This document shows positions 26,095 to 35,718 of a stretch of 64,000 bases of DNA, one piece after another (position 1 is the first letter of the stretch; each line of letters begins with the position of its first letter). Below the pieces are notes generated by a model that was not told the origin of the DNA, made no database searches, and saw nothing but the letters and a program-made list of their open reading frames with translations. Position numbers and translations under genes: made by a program. The DNA comes from Pedosphaera parvula Ellin514 (GTDB taxonomy: Bacteria > Verrucomicrobiota > Verrucomicrobiia > Limisphaerales > Pedosphaeraceae): assembly GCF_000172555.1 (NCBI RefSeq), contig NZ_ABOX02000026.1, positions 1-64,000 of the forward strand. The letters are read 5' to 3'.

Positions 26095-26556
26095 TTATGA
26101 ACACTTTTCCGGGGGCCGTGGTTTTTGAGAGATCTCCCAAAAGCCTAAACTTTTTCCAATCATTTCGGTAAGCTCCTTCAAAGTTGAGGGCTTTACCAAA
26201 TAAGCATTAGCTCCCAATTCAAAAGCTCGCTTGACGTCCGATTCCTGCGCGGAAGCAGTAAGAATAATAAAAGGAATCACGGAACAATCGGTATGGCTTT
26301 TAATCCATGTCAGCAGCTCGAAACCATTCATTAGGGGCATTTTCAGGTCACTATAAATAATGTAGGGAAAAGGATATTTGTTGCGGTCATCATAAGGCGG
26401 GAGGCCACGCAAATAATCGACGGCTTCCTGTCCATTACTCACAATACACACCTGCCCCTGAACCTCATTGCGCTTCAAGGCCATCTGGAGCAACAGAACA
26501 TCATCCTCCAAGTCTTCCACGATCAATATGGGTTCCGTTTTTGAGTTTGTGAGCAT
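26095..26556 (-). CDS. Stand-alone receiver-domain protein (Rcp1-like)
   Basis: A 153-residue CheY-type protein without an output domain. The acidic cluster is ILIVEDLEDDVLL, the phospho-acceptor is in YIIYSDLKMPLMNGFE (~residue 68), Ser/Thr is in FIILTASAQESD and Lys in AYLVKPSTLKEL. The long beta3-alpha3 insert (LRGLPPYDDRNKYPFP) is typical of regulators partnered with phytochrome-like or hybrid kinases. It is a paralogue of the next gene. No kinase is encoded nearby, so signalling partners are in trans. Confidence 0.9.
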   Translation of the reverse strand: MLTNSKTEPILIVEDLEDDVLLLQMALKRNEVQGQVCIVSNGQEAVDYLRGLPPYDDRNKYPFPYIIYSDLKMPLMNGFELLTWIKSHTDCSVIPFIILTASAQESDVKRAFELGANAYLVKPSTLKELTEMIGKSLGFWEISQKPRPPEKCS

Positions 26557-26705
26557 GTCTTAAGCCGTTGCTATTAACGTCGCACTTCCGGAATGGTTGT
26601 AAAGAATCGGGGCTGCCACGGTTATGCCCGAACCACGATAGGAAGAGGTGTTTGATTTCTGATTATAAGCTTGAACCGTTTCAGACTGGTTGGGACGGCG
26701 GTAAT

Positions 26706-27143
26706 TCATCTCTGCTTACTCATTAAATCCCAATACTCCACGATGATTCGATTGATGCGCTGAAGTTCTTTAGCCTCCATCGGTTTGCTAACGTAAGCCG
26801 CCGCCCCCAGTTCTCGCGCCCTTTCCTTGTCCGATTCCGTGCTGGAAGAACTGAGCATTACCACCGGAATGTGTTTTAATTCGGGGCGATTGCGCAGCCA
26901 TTCCAGTACCTCAAAGCCATTTATCCGCGGCATTTTGATGTCCATGACAATCAGCATGGGAATGGGAAACTTTTCGCGGTCGGCATAGGCTTCCGCGCCA
27001 CTAAGGTAAGCAATGGCATTTTCACCGTTCTCGGCCACTTGCAGGGGATTGGAAAGGCCGCTTAGGAGAAAAGCTCTCTTGAAGAAAAACACATCGTTTT
27101 CATCATCTTCGACCAAAAGAATTGTCGAATTTTCCAGCATCAA
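26706..27143 (-). CDS. Stand-alone receiver-domain protein (Rcp1-like), paralogue
   Basis: A 145-residue single receiver domain: STILLVEDDENDVFFFKRAF, VMDIKMPRINGFEVLEW with the phospho-acceptor Asp (~68), VVMLSSSSTESDKERA and AAYVSKPMEAKEL with the conserved Lys. It has the same long insert as its neighbour (YLSGAEAYADREKFPIP). The two genes are 149 bases apart on the same strand and arose by duplication. They most likely act as phospho-relay or phosphate-sink components. Confidence 0.9.
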   Translation of the reverse strand: MMLENSTILLVEDDENDVFFFKRAFLLSGLSNPLQVAENGENAIAYLSGAEAYADREKFPIPMLIVMDIKMPRINGFEVLEWLRNRPELKHIPVVMLSSSSTESDKERARELGAAAYVSKPMEAKELQRINRIIVEYWDLMSKQR

Positions 27144-27353
27144 TAACTTAGCCTACGCTTCAAATATATTCGCGGAATGGGGTAAAATCCCAATTGCGAA
27201 ATGAGAGTTTACCGGGCGACGCGCCTGCCTTATGACGCGTAATCTTCATATTCTTCGGATTGTTGAAGCGAAATGACTGATTGGATATTGATCAAGCCCT
27301 CGGCTGAAGATCGCTGTCAAAGTTTACCAGAACGCATTATTGCGGATTGTACT

Positions 27354-29504
27354 TTACTCATATCGGAGCGCCTCAATCGGGTTGAGCCGCGACGCTTTCC
27401 AGGCGGGGTAATAGCCGAAGATGATTCCCACCGTCAGCGAGACGGCGACCGCCGCAATGATGGCGGGCAAGGATGGCAAGGTTGGCCAGTGCAGCAATGC
27501 GGTAACGAGGAGCGAAATGCCGCGGCCAGTAAGAATCCCGACGATGCCTCCGGCGAGGCAGAGCACGACGGCTTCGACCAGAAATTGCCTGAGAATGTCA
27601 CGCGCACGTGCGCCCAAAGCCATGCGCAATCCAATTTCCCGCGTTCTCTCGGTCACCGAAACCAGCATGATGTTCATGATTCCAACTCCGCCGACGACCA
27701 GCGAAATGAGGGCGACAATCAGCAGCAAATTCGTCATGACCCGGCTGGTGGAGGCGAGTGCCTGCGAAAGCTCAGTCAAATCGCGAATTCTGAAATCGTC
27801 CGGTCTTCCAGCACGAATCCGGTGCCGCTCCCGCAGCACGCTGGTGATTTGCCGAATGGCGATCGGAATATCGTGTGGACTGGCAGCGGAAACCCAAACG
27901 TCGTCCAGGTCCGCGAACCGCGTCATTTGGGGCATGTCGGCCGCTTGCACGGCGGACTGCTGTGGGTAAAGCTGCACCTGCTGGTTTGGATAAAGTGGCT
28001 TGAGGGAGTTAATTTGGCTGGACGAGGACGCGGCTCCTGCAGTTTGAGTGGCCTGTCTTACTCCGGACACCCGGAATTTAATGGTTGTCCAGGGAGCAAT
28101 CATATAATCGTCCTGATCTCTTCCCATCATGTTGGCTCCCTTCGGACTCAGGACGCCGATCACTTTCAAGCCGATGTTTTTGATTCTGATTTCCTTGCCA
28201 ACTGGCGACTCGTCGCCGAACAACTGTTTGACCACCGTTTGACCAATCAGACAAACTGCCGCCGCGCTGCGGACATCGTCGGTAGTGAACGGTTGGCCCG
28301 CTGACAAATCCCATTTGCGGACCGTCAGGAAATCCGGTGTTGTGCCGAGGATATTGTTTGGTTGCCAATTGCGGTTGCCGTACAGCACCTGCGCCCGGGA
28401 GTCCACGCTCGGAGCCACCGCCTGAACGGCGGTACATTCCTGTCGAATGGCATCAGCATCTTCGGGAGTCAGCGTCACCTGCCCGCCGCCGCCCGAACTT
28501 ACTCCGCCCACTGAAGTGTCACTCGGATCAAGCTGGATGACATTGGCTCCCAGACTGGCAATGGTCTGTTCGATGGAATGCGAGGAGCCCCGGCCGATTT
28601 CCATCATGGCAATTACGGCAGCGATGCCGATGATGATGCCAATGCACGTCAGCACCGAGCGCATGACGTTGCGCCGCAGCGCATGCAAAGCCATCCGCAG
28701 GATTCGGTAGGCTGTGCTGAAGGAAAAGGCCGGCCAATCTGCCGCAACTTCAGGTTGTTGCCGCCTGCCTGTGGTAACGGTTTCCGCCTTGCCAGCCGGC
28801 ACTGGATTTTGTGGCGGTCCATCTTCAACGATGATTCCATCGCTGACGCGAATCACGCGCTTAGCATGCCGGGCGACGTTCATATCGTGAGTCACGATAA
28901 TGATCGTAATGCCTTCCTCCTCGTTCAGCTTTTGAAACATCCGCAGCACTTCCTCAGTCGTGCGTGAATCGAGGTTGCCGGTTGGTTCATCGGCGAAGAG
29001 TACCGGCGGACGATTGATTAACGCGCGAGCAATGGCGACGCGCTGCTGCTGGCCACCCGATAGCTGGGAAGGTTCGTGATCCATCCGCTCCTGCAACCCG
29101 ACGAGTTGCAACATTTCCCGGGCACGCTGACGACACTCATGCTGGGACAGATGAGTGGCAGTGTAGTTCAGCGGCAACAGCACATTGTCCAGCGCACTGG
29201 TCCGGGGCAACAAATTAAAGTTTTGGAATACAAATCCAATTTTTGTATTGCGCGCCAGGGCACGGCCATCCTCGGAGAGCGCAGACATCTCCTGTCCATC
29301 GAGCCAGTAGGTGCCGGAGGTCGGCTGGTCGAGGCAGCCTAAAATGTTCATGAGCGTGCTCTTACCCGAACCGCTGACGCCCACGAGAGCAACCAACTCA
29401 CCCTGATTAATTTGCAGGGAGACTCCCTGCAGCACGGGTATCTCGAGTTCACCCCGGCGGTAAACCTTGAGAACGTTTTCTAATGTGATGAGAGCCTTGC
29501 TCAA
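27354..29504 (-). CDS. MacB-type ABC exporter (ATPase fused to FtsX-like permease)
   Basis: A 716-residue fusion. ATPase (residues ~5-235): Walker [16 protein letters not shown], signature [15 protein letters not shown], Walker [13 protein letters not shown] and H-loop [13 protein letters not shown]. The periplasmic MacB_PCD domain starts after the first helix ([18 protein letters not shown], ~290), and three FtsX helices sit at the end ([37 protein letters not shown]-like, and the last ~680-700). With the adaptor 36 bases upstream it would form a mechanotransmitting tripartite pump for a peptide, lipid or macrolide-like substrate. No outer-membrane TolC-type gene is adjacent. Confidence 0.93.
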   Translation of the reverse strand: MSKALITLENVLKVYRRGELEIPVLQGVSLQINQGELVALVGVSGSGKSTLMNILGCLDQPTSGTYWLDGQEMSALSEDGRALARNTKIGFVFQNFNLLPRTSALDNVLLPLNYTATHLSQHECRQRAREMLQLVGLQERMDHEPSQLSGGQQQRVAIARALINRPPVLFADEPTGNLDSRTTEEVLRMFQKLNEEEGITIIIVTHDMNVARHAKRVIRVSDGIIVEDGPPQNPVPAGKAETVTTGRRQQPEVAADWPAFSFSTAYRILRMALHALRRNVMRSVLTCIGIIIGIAAVIAMMEIGRGSSHSIEQTIASLGANVIQLDPSDTSVGGVSSGGGGQVTLTPEDADAIRQECTAVQAVAPSVDSRAQVLYGNRNWQPNNILGTTPDFLTVRKWDLSAGQPFTTDDVRSAAAVCLIGQTVVKQLFGDESPVGKEIRIKNIGLKVIGVLSPKGANMMGRDQDDYMIAPWTTIKFRVSGVRQATQTAGAASSSSQINSLKPLYPNQQVQLYPQQSAVQAADMPQMTRFADLDDVWVSAASPHDIPIAIRQITSVLRERHRIRAGRPDDFRIRDLTELSQALASTSRVMTNLLLIVALISLVVGGVGIMNIMLVSVTERTREIGLRMALGARARDILRQFLVEAVVLCLAGGIVGILTGRGISLLVTALLHWPTLPSLPAIIAAVAVSLTVGIIFGYYPAWKASRLNPIEALRYE

Positions 29505-29540
29505 TGACTTTATTTCCCTTTTCGATTTGAATCAGGCAGT

Positions 29541-30875
29541 TCAACGCTTGCGAACAGGCGGCAGGAAAGGATTTTGGGTGCCGGTCTGTGTGTTTTCAGC
29601 GGTTTCCCCGGTGACGACTTCCTGGCCTTCGCGCAAACCATCGGTAACGACAGCAGTGCTTGCACCATCTGAGGCCCCGCATTTCACCTCCATGGGCCGG
29701 ACGAATTCGCCATCCTTCACCCAGACCAGGCCCTGAGTTTGTTTGGAATTTTCGTCCTTCCTGGCGGGCTTCGATTCGCCATGAGGTTCCTCCTGCGCCG
29801 GGCTGGTGGATTTCCACGAACGGAAGTCCGGCGCTATCTGCGCGAGCGAGGAAGGGTTCCAGCGCAAGGCGGCGTTGGGCACCAAAAGTGCATTCGAGTC
29901 CTTCTTCACGATGAAATGCACGTTGGCGGTCAGATAAGGCAGTAAAATATTGTCTGGATTCTCCGTGTTCACCTCGACGGTGTACATGACCACATTCTGT
30001 GTCATGGTGGCGTTCAGGCGCACCTTCCCCACAGTGCCAGCGAATTCCCGGTCGGGAAAAGTGTCACAGGCGAACGTAGCCGGTCCCCCGCAAACGATGC
30101 GGCCTATGTCCGCCTCGTTCACGGCAACCCAGATCTGCATTTTGGTGAGGTCGTTGGCGATGAGAAACAGGCTGGGGGCGTTAAGGCTGCTCACGACGGT
30201 CTGCCCGATGTTCACGCGGCGGTCGATGATCACGCCTTTGACCGGCGATTTGATGGTGCAGAAATCCAGGTTGCGTTGCGCCTTATCGATGGCTGCCTGG
30301 GCTTGCACGGTGCTTGCCTTGGCTCGCGCGAGGGCCGCTTCGGCAACGGCCACGTTGGCTTTGGCGACTGCGTCAGCGGACTTGAAGGAATCGAAGTCGG
30401 AGCCGGAAATTAACTTGGCAGCGCTGAGCGCCTGCGCGCGATCCCATTCCGTCCCGGCCTGAAGCAGTTTGGCTTTGACCTGTTCGATATTGGCGGCAGC
30501 GCTCAGTTCGTCAGCCTTGTCCTGTTCCATTTGCGCCCTGGCCACGGAAAGCTCGGCGGTGTAAACCGACTCGTCGATCTTGGCGAGAATACCTCCCTCT
30601 TCGACAACCGAGCCGTAGTCAATCGTTTTGCCATCCTTGTCCTTGCCGAAAGAACTGATTTGACCCGCCACCTGGGCGCCGACATCCACGACTTCCACCG
30701 GCTCTATCGTTCCCGTTGCGCTGATGGTGGTGGCGACATCACCGCGCTTCACGATTGCGGTGCGGAATGACAGTTTGGGACCATTTTGCGCATGCCAGCG
30801 CCATGCTCCATATCCGCCGGCAAGGGCAAGGATGACGATGGCGATGATTGGTTTTTTCAAAAAGCGTTGCATCAT
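29541..30875 (-). CDS. MacA/HlyD-type periplasmic adaptor
   Basis: 444 residues from the ATG at 30875 (MMQRFLKKPIIAIVILALAGG); the frame extends to 30980, but that stretch is not signal-like. After the N-terminal anchor comes the beta-barrel/lipoyl region (GDVATTISATGTIEPVEVVDVG and later GVIIDRRVNIGQTV), a long coiled-coil hairpin rich in Ala, Glu, Lys and Gln (~115-220) and a C-terminal barrel ending REGQEVVTGETAENTQ. The insertion around TSPAQEEPHGESKPARKDENSK is a disordered linker. It connects the MacB exporter to an outer-membrane channel. The gene is divergent from the TonB locus. Confidence 0.9.
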   Translation of the reverse strand: MMQRFLKKPIIAIVILALAGGYGAWRWHAQNGPKLSFRTAIVKRGDVATTISATGTIEPVEVVDVGAQVAGQISSFGKDKDGKTIDYGSVVEEGGILAKIDESVYTAELSVARAQMEQDKADELSAAANIEQVKAKLLQAGTEWDRAQALSAAKLISGSDFDSFKSADAVAKANVAVAEAALARAKASTVQAQAAIDKAQRNLDFCTIKSPVKGVIIDRRVNIGQTVVSSLNAPSLFLIANDLTKMQIWVAVNEADIGRIVCGGPATFACDTFPDREFAGTVGKVRLNATMTQNVVMYTVEVNTENPDNILLPYLTANVHFIVKKDSNALLVPNAALRWNPSSLAQIAPDFRSWKSTSPAQEEPHGESKPARKDENSKQTQGLVWVKDGEFVRPMEVKCGASDGASTAVVTDGLREGQEVVTGETAENTQTGTQNPFLPPVRKR

Positions 30876-31096
30876 TTGATTCTGATTTGTCAGCGGATCA
30901 GGCGAATGCAAGTGAGCAGTGCGCGGCGGCTGATTTACATGACTCAAAGCAATAAAGACAAACAGCCTACCGCTCAACACTTAATTTGCATGCTGTTTGA
31001 CATTCTCTTTTCCAGGCACAGCCGTCAAATTAAACAAAATTCATTCCCACTTCGCAGCACTGGAACGTATGAAATGCTTGCAAAAGGATTCTGCGC

Positions 31097-31459
31097 ATGC
31101 TAACTGAACAATGCGGTTGCTCAGACATGCGCTTTTTTGATAAACAAAGCAGGATCGGCAAATCCATTCTGGCATTTTTGCTGGCTGGTTTAGTGTTGCT
31201 CGTCGGCGCGTCCGCAGCCAGTTCTTCGCTCCACAAATTCCTTCACTCTGACGCCGGCTCATCTGACCATGAGTGTTTGATAACCGCCTTTCACAAAGGC
31301 AAGGTATCAACGGCCGCTGCCGCGCCAGTTCAGGTTAGTGTGGAGACCTCAGTTAGCTGGAGCCTCCCGGTCATTGAAACTTTTGTTCCCGCTTCCGCAG
31401 ATTATCGGTTTTCTTCAAGTCGCGCTCCTCCTTCCCACCCCTTCTCCCATCTCATCTAG
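31097..31459 (+). CDS. Small membrane protein upstream of a TonB-dependent receptor
   Basis: 120 residues (or 110 from the ATG at 31127) with one transmembrane or signal helix (ILAFLLAGLVLLVGASA, ~24-40). A conserved-looking HKFLHSDAGSSDHECLITAF segment (~46-65) resembles DUF2946-like or metal-linked small proteins that accompany TonB receptors; I infer this rather than recognise it. The rest is low-complexity and secreted. The next gene on the same strand is the receptor, 150 bases away. The His/Cys pattern H-x3-H-x6-D/H-x-C is compatible with metal binding. Confidence 0.6.
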   Translation: MLTEQCGCSDMRFFDKQSRIGKSILAFLLAGLVLLVGASAASSSLHKFLHSDAGSSDHECLITAFHKGKVSTAAAAPVQVSVETSVSWSLPVIETFVPASADYRFSSSRAPPSHPFSHLI

Positions 31460-31608
31460 TTCTCAGGTCGTTTTTTAGACGTTCAGTATTCCGTAAATAG
31501 ACCTCTTTGTCGTGGGTGCGTGTGCATTCATGCCAGAGCCTTGGAACACGTAAAACTTATTAACCGTAAATTTTTTAGTTGTGATTAATTTCAAATTTGA
31601 GCGCAGTT

Positions 31609-33825
31609 ATGAAAACCTTTTCCATCATTCAGAAGCATTCTGTCCTTAATAAAACCAAAGTCTCCTTTGTCAACCAACGTGCGTATTGGGCAGCCATCTG
31701 GCTGGCTTCATTAAGCTGTGGCAGCATTGCCCAGGCACAAACCAATGAGGTTTCAGCATCGGCTGCGACCGCAAGTTCAGGCAGTTCGACCAACGTTTCC
31801 AAGCTGGAGAATGTGACCGTGTTCGGCCAGTTGGAGGAGGCGCGCAACAAGATCGTGGCCGATCTTGGCGCGACCACCTACACAATCACCCAACAACAAA
31901 TTGAGGCGCAATCCCAAGGGCAAAACGCTTCCTTTAACCAGGTGCTGCTCCGCGCTCCCGGCGTGGCACAGGATTCCTTTGGACAGATTCACGTCCGGGG
32001 TGAACACGCCAATCTCCAATATCGCATCAACGACGTCATCCTGCCGGAGGGCATCAGCGGGTTCGGCCAGACATTGGATACCCGTTTTGTGAATCAGTTG
32101 GAACTCATCACCGGCACCCTGCCCGCCCAGTATGGCTTCCGCACTGCGGGAGTGGTGGACATTCATACCAAGAACGGCGCTTTTAACAGTGGCGGCGATG
32201 CTTCCCTCTATGGCGGCAGTTTTTCCACGATCCAGCCGAGTTTTGAATATGGCGGCAAGCAGGGCGACCTGAACTATTATTACACCGGAAGCTATCTGCA
32301 CACCGGCCAGGGAATTGAAAATCCCACGGGCAGCAATGATCCGATTCACGATAATTCCGATCAGTTCAAAGGTTTCGCTTATCTCTCCTACGTCTTGGAT
32401 GACACCAGCCGGCTGAGTCTGATGTTGAGCGGGGCGCATGGCTACTTTCAGGTGCCGAACAATCCCAATCAACCTCCGGGCACCGATCCGAATGGCAATC
32501 CCTTCCCACTTGGAGGCGTTGCCTTTAATTCTTCGAGTCTCAACGAAAATCAAACCGAGCAAAATTACTACGGAGTGCTCGCCTATCAGAAGATCCTGGG
32601 CGACCTGAACTTTCAACTCGCGGGATTCAGCAGCTACAGCAGTGTGTTGTTCCGCCCCGACTCAACCGGCGACCTGTTCTTCAACGGTGTGGCCAGCCGG
32701 GTGGATCGACACATTCTCACGCAGGGTGTTCAAGGCGATTCCAGCTATGACATTAATGAAGCGCACACCCTGCGCGGCGGAATTCAGGGGACTGCCTCCA
32801 AAGCCGTTGCTGATACCAGCACCACGGTGTTTGCCATCGACGGCGCAGGTAACGCCGTGCCGCCTCCATTCGCCATCGTGGACAACAACTCCCTCTGGGG
32901 CTATCTCTTCGGCGCGTATCTCCAGGACGAGTGGAAAATCACGGATAAATGGACCGTCAACTTCGGCGCTCGCGTTGATGCCTACCATGCGGTCATCACG
33001 GAATCCGAGTTCGAGCCGCGTCTCAATGCCATCTTCAAAGCGACGGAGAAAACCACGTTGCATGCAGGTTATGCGCGCTACTTCACTCCGCCACCGCTGG
33101 AATCGATCTCACGAACCACCGTCGCGAAGTTCGAAAACACCTCCAACGCGGCGGCCAATTCGCAGAACGATCCGGTTAGAGCCGAGCGGTCGCATTATTT
33201 CGATGTGGGTGCCACGCAGACACTCGTGCCCGGGCTGAACCTGGGGCTTGATGGCTATTACAAGATCGCCAAGAACCAACTGGATGAAGGCCAGTTTGGC
33301 CAGGCGCTTATTGAGACACCTTTTAATTACAACCACGGCGAGGTGTATGGGGTCGAACTTTCTGCGACTTACAAAAAAGATGGCTTCTCGGCCTTCGGCA
33401 ACTTTGCGTATTCCGTCGCGAAGGCGCATGACATCAATTCGGCACAGTTCAACTTTGATCCCGCCGATCTCGCCTACATTAAAAACCATGATATTTTTGT
33501 CGATCACAATCAAACCTTCACCGGTTCGGTTGGCGTGTCCTATCAATGGAGGAAGACCCTGGCCTACGTCGATATGCTTTACGGCAACGGTCTGAGAGCC
33601 GATGGCGCGGTTCCGAACGGTCGTAAACTTAATTCTTACAGCCCGGTCAACCTGGGAATTGAACATAGCTTTCAGGTGGGCAAAAACCTGTTAAAGGCCC
33701 GCTTCGATGTAGTGAATGTGTTCGACGAAACCTATGAATTGCGCGATGGGACCGGCATTGGCGTTGGCGCGCCGCAGTTCGGTTCCCGCAGAGGTTTCTA
33801 CGGCACGCTCAGCTATGTGTTTTAA
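31609..33825 (+). CDS. TonB-dependent outer-membrane receptor
   Basis: 738 residues from the ATG at 31609; a TTG four codons upstream is the alternative. The signal peptide ends near SIAQAQ. The plug domain (~60-190) has TITQQQIEAQSQGQNASFNQVL, VHVRGEHANLQYRINDV-like text and ELITGTLPAQYGFRTAGVVD. The 22-strand barrel follows, and the C-terminus FYGTLSYVF ends in Phe as needed for Bam insertion. It imports an unidentified ligand with energy from the TonB-ExbB-ExbD genes downstream. The ligand could be a metal complex, vitamin or oligosaccharide. No riboswitch was found upstream. Confidence 0.92.
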   Translation: MKTFSIIQKHSVLNKTKVSFVNQRAYWAAIWLASLSCGSIAQAQTNEVSASAATASSGSSTNVSKLENVTVFGQLEEARNKIVADLGATTYTITQQQIEAQSQGQNASFNQVLLRAPGVAQDSFGQIHVRGEHANLQYRINDVILPEGISGFGQTLDTRFVNQLELITGTLPAQYGFRTAGVVDIHTKNGAFNSGGDASLYGGSFSTIQPSFEYGGKQGDLNYYYTGSYLHTGQGIENPTGSNDPIHDNSDQFKGFAYLSYVLDDTSRLSLMLSGAHGYFQVPNNPNQPPGTDPNGNPFPLGGVAFNSSSLNENQTEQNYYGVLAYQKILGDLNFQLAGFSSYSSVLFRPDSTGDLFFNGVASRVDRHILTQGVQGDSSYDINEAHTLRGGIQGTASKAVADTSTTVFAIDGAGNAVPPPFAIVDNNSLWGYLFGAYLQDEWKITDKWTVNFGARVDAYHAVITESEFEPRLNAIFKATEKTTLHAGYARYFTPPPLESISRTTVAKFENTSNAAANSQNDPVRAERSHYFDVGATQTLVPGLNLGLDGYYKIAKNQLDEGQFGQALIETPFNYNHGEVYGVELSATYKKDGFSAFGNFAYSVAKAHDINSAQFNFDPADLAYIKNHDIFVDHNQTFTGSVGVSYQWRKTLAYVDMLYGNGLRADGAVPNGRKLNSYSPVNLGIEHSFQVGKNLLKARFDVVNVFDETYELRDGTGIGVGAPQFGSRRGFYGTLSYVF

Positions 33826-33836
33826 AAGATTGGCCC

Positions 33837-33870
33837 GTTGCGGCCAGCCTATAAATGGGCTGGCCGCAAC
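33837..33870. other. Strong intergenic hairpin between the receptor and tonB
   Basis: A perfect 13-bp stem GTTGCGGCCAGCC/GGCTGGCCGCAAC with an 8-base loop (TATAAATG). It starts 12 bases after the receptor stop and ends 21 bases before the tonB-like start. No T-run follows on the plus strand, so an mRNA-stabilising or processing element fits better than a terminator. It could set different levels of receptor and TonB. Confidence 0.6.
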
Positions 33871-33891
33871 CCAACCTGAACTTGATCCAAG

Positions 33892-34599
33892 ATGAAGGCA
33901 GATGATTTAACGCCAAAAGCTGGCTACCTGTTGAAGTCCGAACTGGCACGCGTCTGCCTGCCTTCCGCACGCAAGGACACGGATCGGAAGTTGGCCTGGA
34001 TTAATTCCATCTGCATTTTGTTTCTGGTGATTGGCCTTGTTGGTTCCCAACCTGCAGCCGTCAAAATGAAGCCATTGCCTTCGATGGAGGAAGTCATTCC
34101 AGCCATGGTGGAACCCATTGTTCAACCGGTTGCGAGCACCACCCAGGAACAGAGCCAGGACTCGACCGATCAGGACCAGCCGGATACTCCCCAAGTGGTG
34201 ATCGTCACACCTGAAACGCCCAACATCAATTTCTCAATTCCCACCGTAGGAACTTTGGTGGTGCCTTCCGCGCTCGCCAAAGCGCCTCCAGCGACCGCGC
34301 TGAGACCAATTGCGCCGGTAAAACAGGGGCCGGTTTCGGTCGCCAGCACTGGTGCGGGAGGTGAGCGACCACAACCACCCTATCCCAAAATTGCCTTGCA
34401 GGAACATGAACAGGGCACCGTCACGGTGCTGATAAATGTTAACGACACCGGGGGTGTCAGCTCCATCGAGGTTAAGGAATCATCCGGTTTCCCAATCCTG
34501 GATCGCAGCACGGTCGATTACATCAAACGACGCTGGGTTGTGCCGCCCATGAATGGCACACGGACTTTCGAAACCTCAATCACCTATAAACTGAAATAA
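33892..34599 (+). CDS. TonB-family energy-transducing protein
   Basis: A 235-residue protein with one N-terminal membrane helix (INSICILFLVIGLVG, ~38-52), a Pro/Val-rich linker (~60-150) and a C-terminal TonB domain (~160-235) with the family hallmark PPYPKIALQEHEQGTVTVLI, SSGFPILDRSTVDYIKRRW and a final TYKLK. It links inner-membrane ExbB/ExbD proton flow to the receptor just upstream. The short cytoplasmic N-terminus (~38 residues) is longer than in classical TonB. It is co-directional with exbB. Confidence 0.88.
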   Translation: MKADDLTPKAGYLLKSELARVCLPSARKDTDRKLAWINSICILFLVIGLVGSQPAAVKMKPLPSMEEVIPAMVEPIVQPVASTTQEQSQDSTDQDQPDTPQVVIVTPETPNINFSIPTVGTLVVPSALAKAPPATALRPIAPVKQGPVSVASTGAGGERPQPPYPKIALQEHEQGTVTVLINVNDTGGVSSIEVKESSGFPILDRSTVDYIKRRWVVPPMNGTRTFETSITYKLK

Positions 34600-34636
34600 A
34601 ACGATCCCATAATCCCCAATAAAATATTCGTCTCTT

Positions 34637-35296
34637 ATGCTCGCAAATATCGTAGTTCAATTCTTTCTCAAAGGCGGCCCGGTGATGTGGCCGATCCTGG
34701 TTTGTGCCGTAATTGCGGTTGCGGTCGTTGGCGAGCGCACATTCTGGTGGCTGCGCGAAAGCCGTAAACGCGATCCTCAAAAGCTGGAGCAACTGTTGGC
34801 GGCACTGGAGAATTCCGACGTGCCACAGGCCACGAAACTCTCAAAAGGCTCGGAAGATCCAGTTATTCGGATGATCTACCGTGGCCTTAATCATGTGAAT
34901 GCTTCGATGCAAGGGGCTTTGCAACTAGCCGCTGGCATTGAATTGGAACGCGCCGGTCGCTTCCTGACCGTCATGGACACGTTGGTAACCCTTGCGCCGC
35001 TCCTCGGACTGCTGGGAACGGTCACCGGGTTGATGAGGGCCTTTCTCAGTATTGGAGACGCTGAATTATCGGTCATGGCGGTCACGGGGGGAATCGGGGA
35101 GGCGTTGATTGCGACGGCGTGCGGACTTGGAATCGCGATCATTTCCCTGATTCCCTACAACTACTTCAACCGGAAGATCACCCGTTTGCAGTTTGAACTG
35201 GAGACGGCGGCCACGAATGTCGAGGTGATGGTGAACGCAACCAAGATGAATGAAGTCAATAACCGACAGTTGTCGCCCGCCCCTGCCGCCCGATGA
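34637..35296 (+). CDS. exbB: ExbB/TolQ/MotA-family proton channel protein
   Basis: A 219-residue membrane protein of the ExbB/TolQ type. It has three membrane helices (PVMWPILVCAVIAVAVVG near the N-terminus, then two in the C-terminal half, TLVTLAPLLGLLGTVTGLMRAF and GLGIAIISLIPYNYF). The LLGTVTGLMRAF and GGIGEALIATACGLGIAI signatures form the channel. It assembles a pentamer around the ExbD dimer to energise TonB. Its stop overlaps the first exbD by ATGA, so stoichiometry is likely set by coupling. Confidence 0.9.
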   Translation: MLANIVVQFFLKGGPVMWPILVCAVIAVAVVGERTFWWLRESRKRDPQKLEQLLAALENSDVPQATKLSKGSEDPVIRMIYRGLNHVNASMQGALQLAAGIELERAGRFLTVMDTLVTLAPLLGLLGTVTGLMRAFLSIGDAELSVMAVTGGIGEALIATACGLGIAIISLIPYNYFNRKITRLQFELETAATNVEVMVNATKMNEVNNRQLSPAPAAR

Positions 35297-35718
35297 AACT
35301 AACCTCGCCAGTTCAAGGCCGCCATTCGCGCATCGAGATCATTCCGTTGATCGACATCATGTTCTTTCTCCTGGCCTCGTTCATGATGGTCAGCCTGCAG
35401 ATGAACCGGACCCAAAACATCAAGGTCAACCTGCCATCCGCCACCCAGTCCCGGCATGATTTCAAGCCGGACATGGTCAACGTCGCCGTCGATAAGAATG
35501 GAGGCGTCTGGCTGGAGAAAAAGCAAATCTCATTGCCTGAACTCGGCGCCGTGCTCAGCAACCGTTTCCGGTTGGACACCAACCTGCCGGTCTATATCAG
35601 CGGCGATCGCGACACACTGCATGGAGCCATGGCAGATGTTTTGGAAACGGTGCGCGGAGCGGGAGTTCAAAAGGTGGCCTTCACCGTGGGCGCGAATGAA
35701 ACCCAGAATAACAAATGA
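35293..35718 (+). CDS. exbD: ExbD/TolR-family protein, copy 1
   Basis: A 141-residue protein with a short cytoplasmic start, then IEIIPLIDIMFFLLASFMMV carrying the essential membrane Asp (LIDIMF, ~residue 19), followed by a periplasmic ExbD domain (NVAVDKNGGVWLEKK and VYISGDRDTLHGAMADVLE). It forms the rotor of the ExbB channel. It is coupled by ATGA overlaps on both sides. A close paralogue follows immediately. Confidence 0.92.
   Translation: MKLTSPVQGRHSRIEIIPLIDIMFFLLASFMMVSLQMNRTQNIKVNLPSATQSRHDFKPDMVNVAVDKNGGVWLEKKQISLPELGAVLSNRFRLDTNLPVYISGDRDTLHGAMADVLETVRGAGVQKVAFTVGANETQNNK

Noticed and set aside
31777-32616. A 279-codon minus frame inside the TonB-dependent receptor gene
   Set aside because: It is an antisense shadow of a strongly supported receptor.
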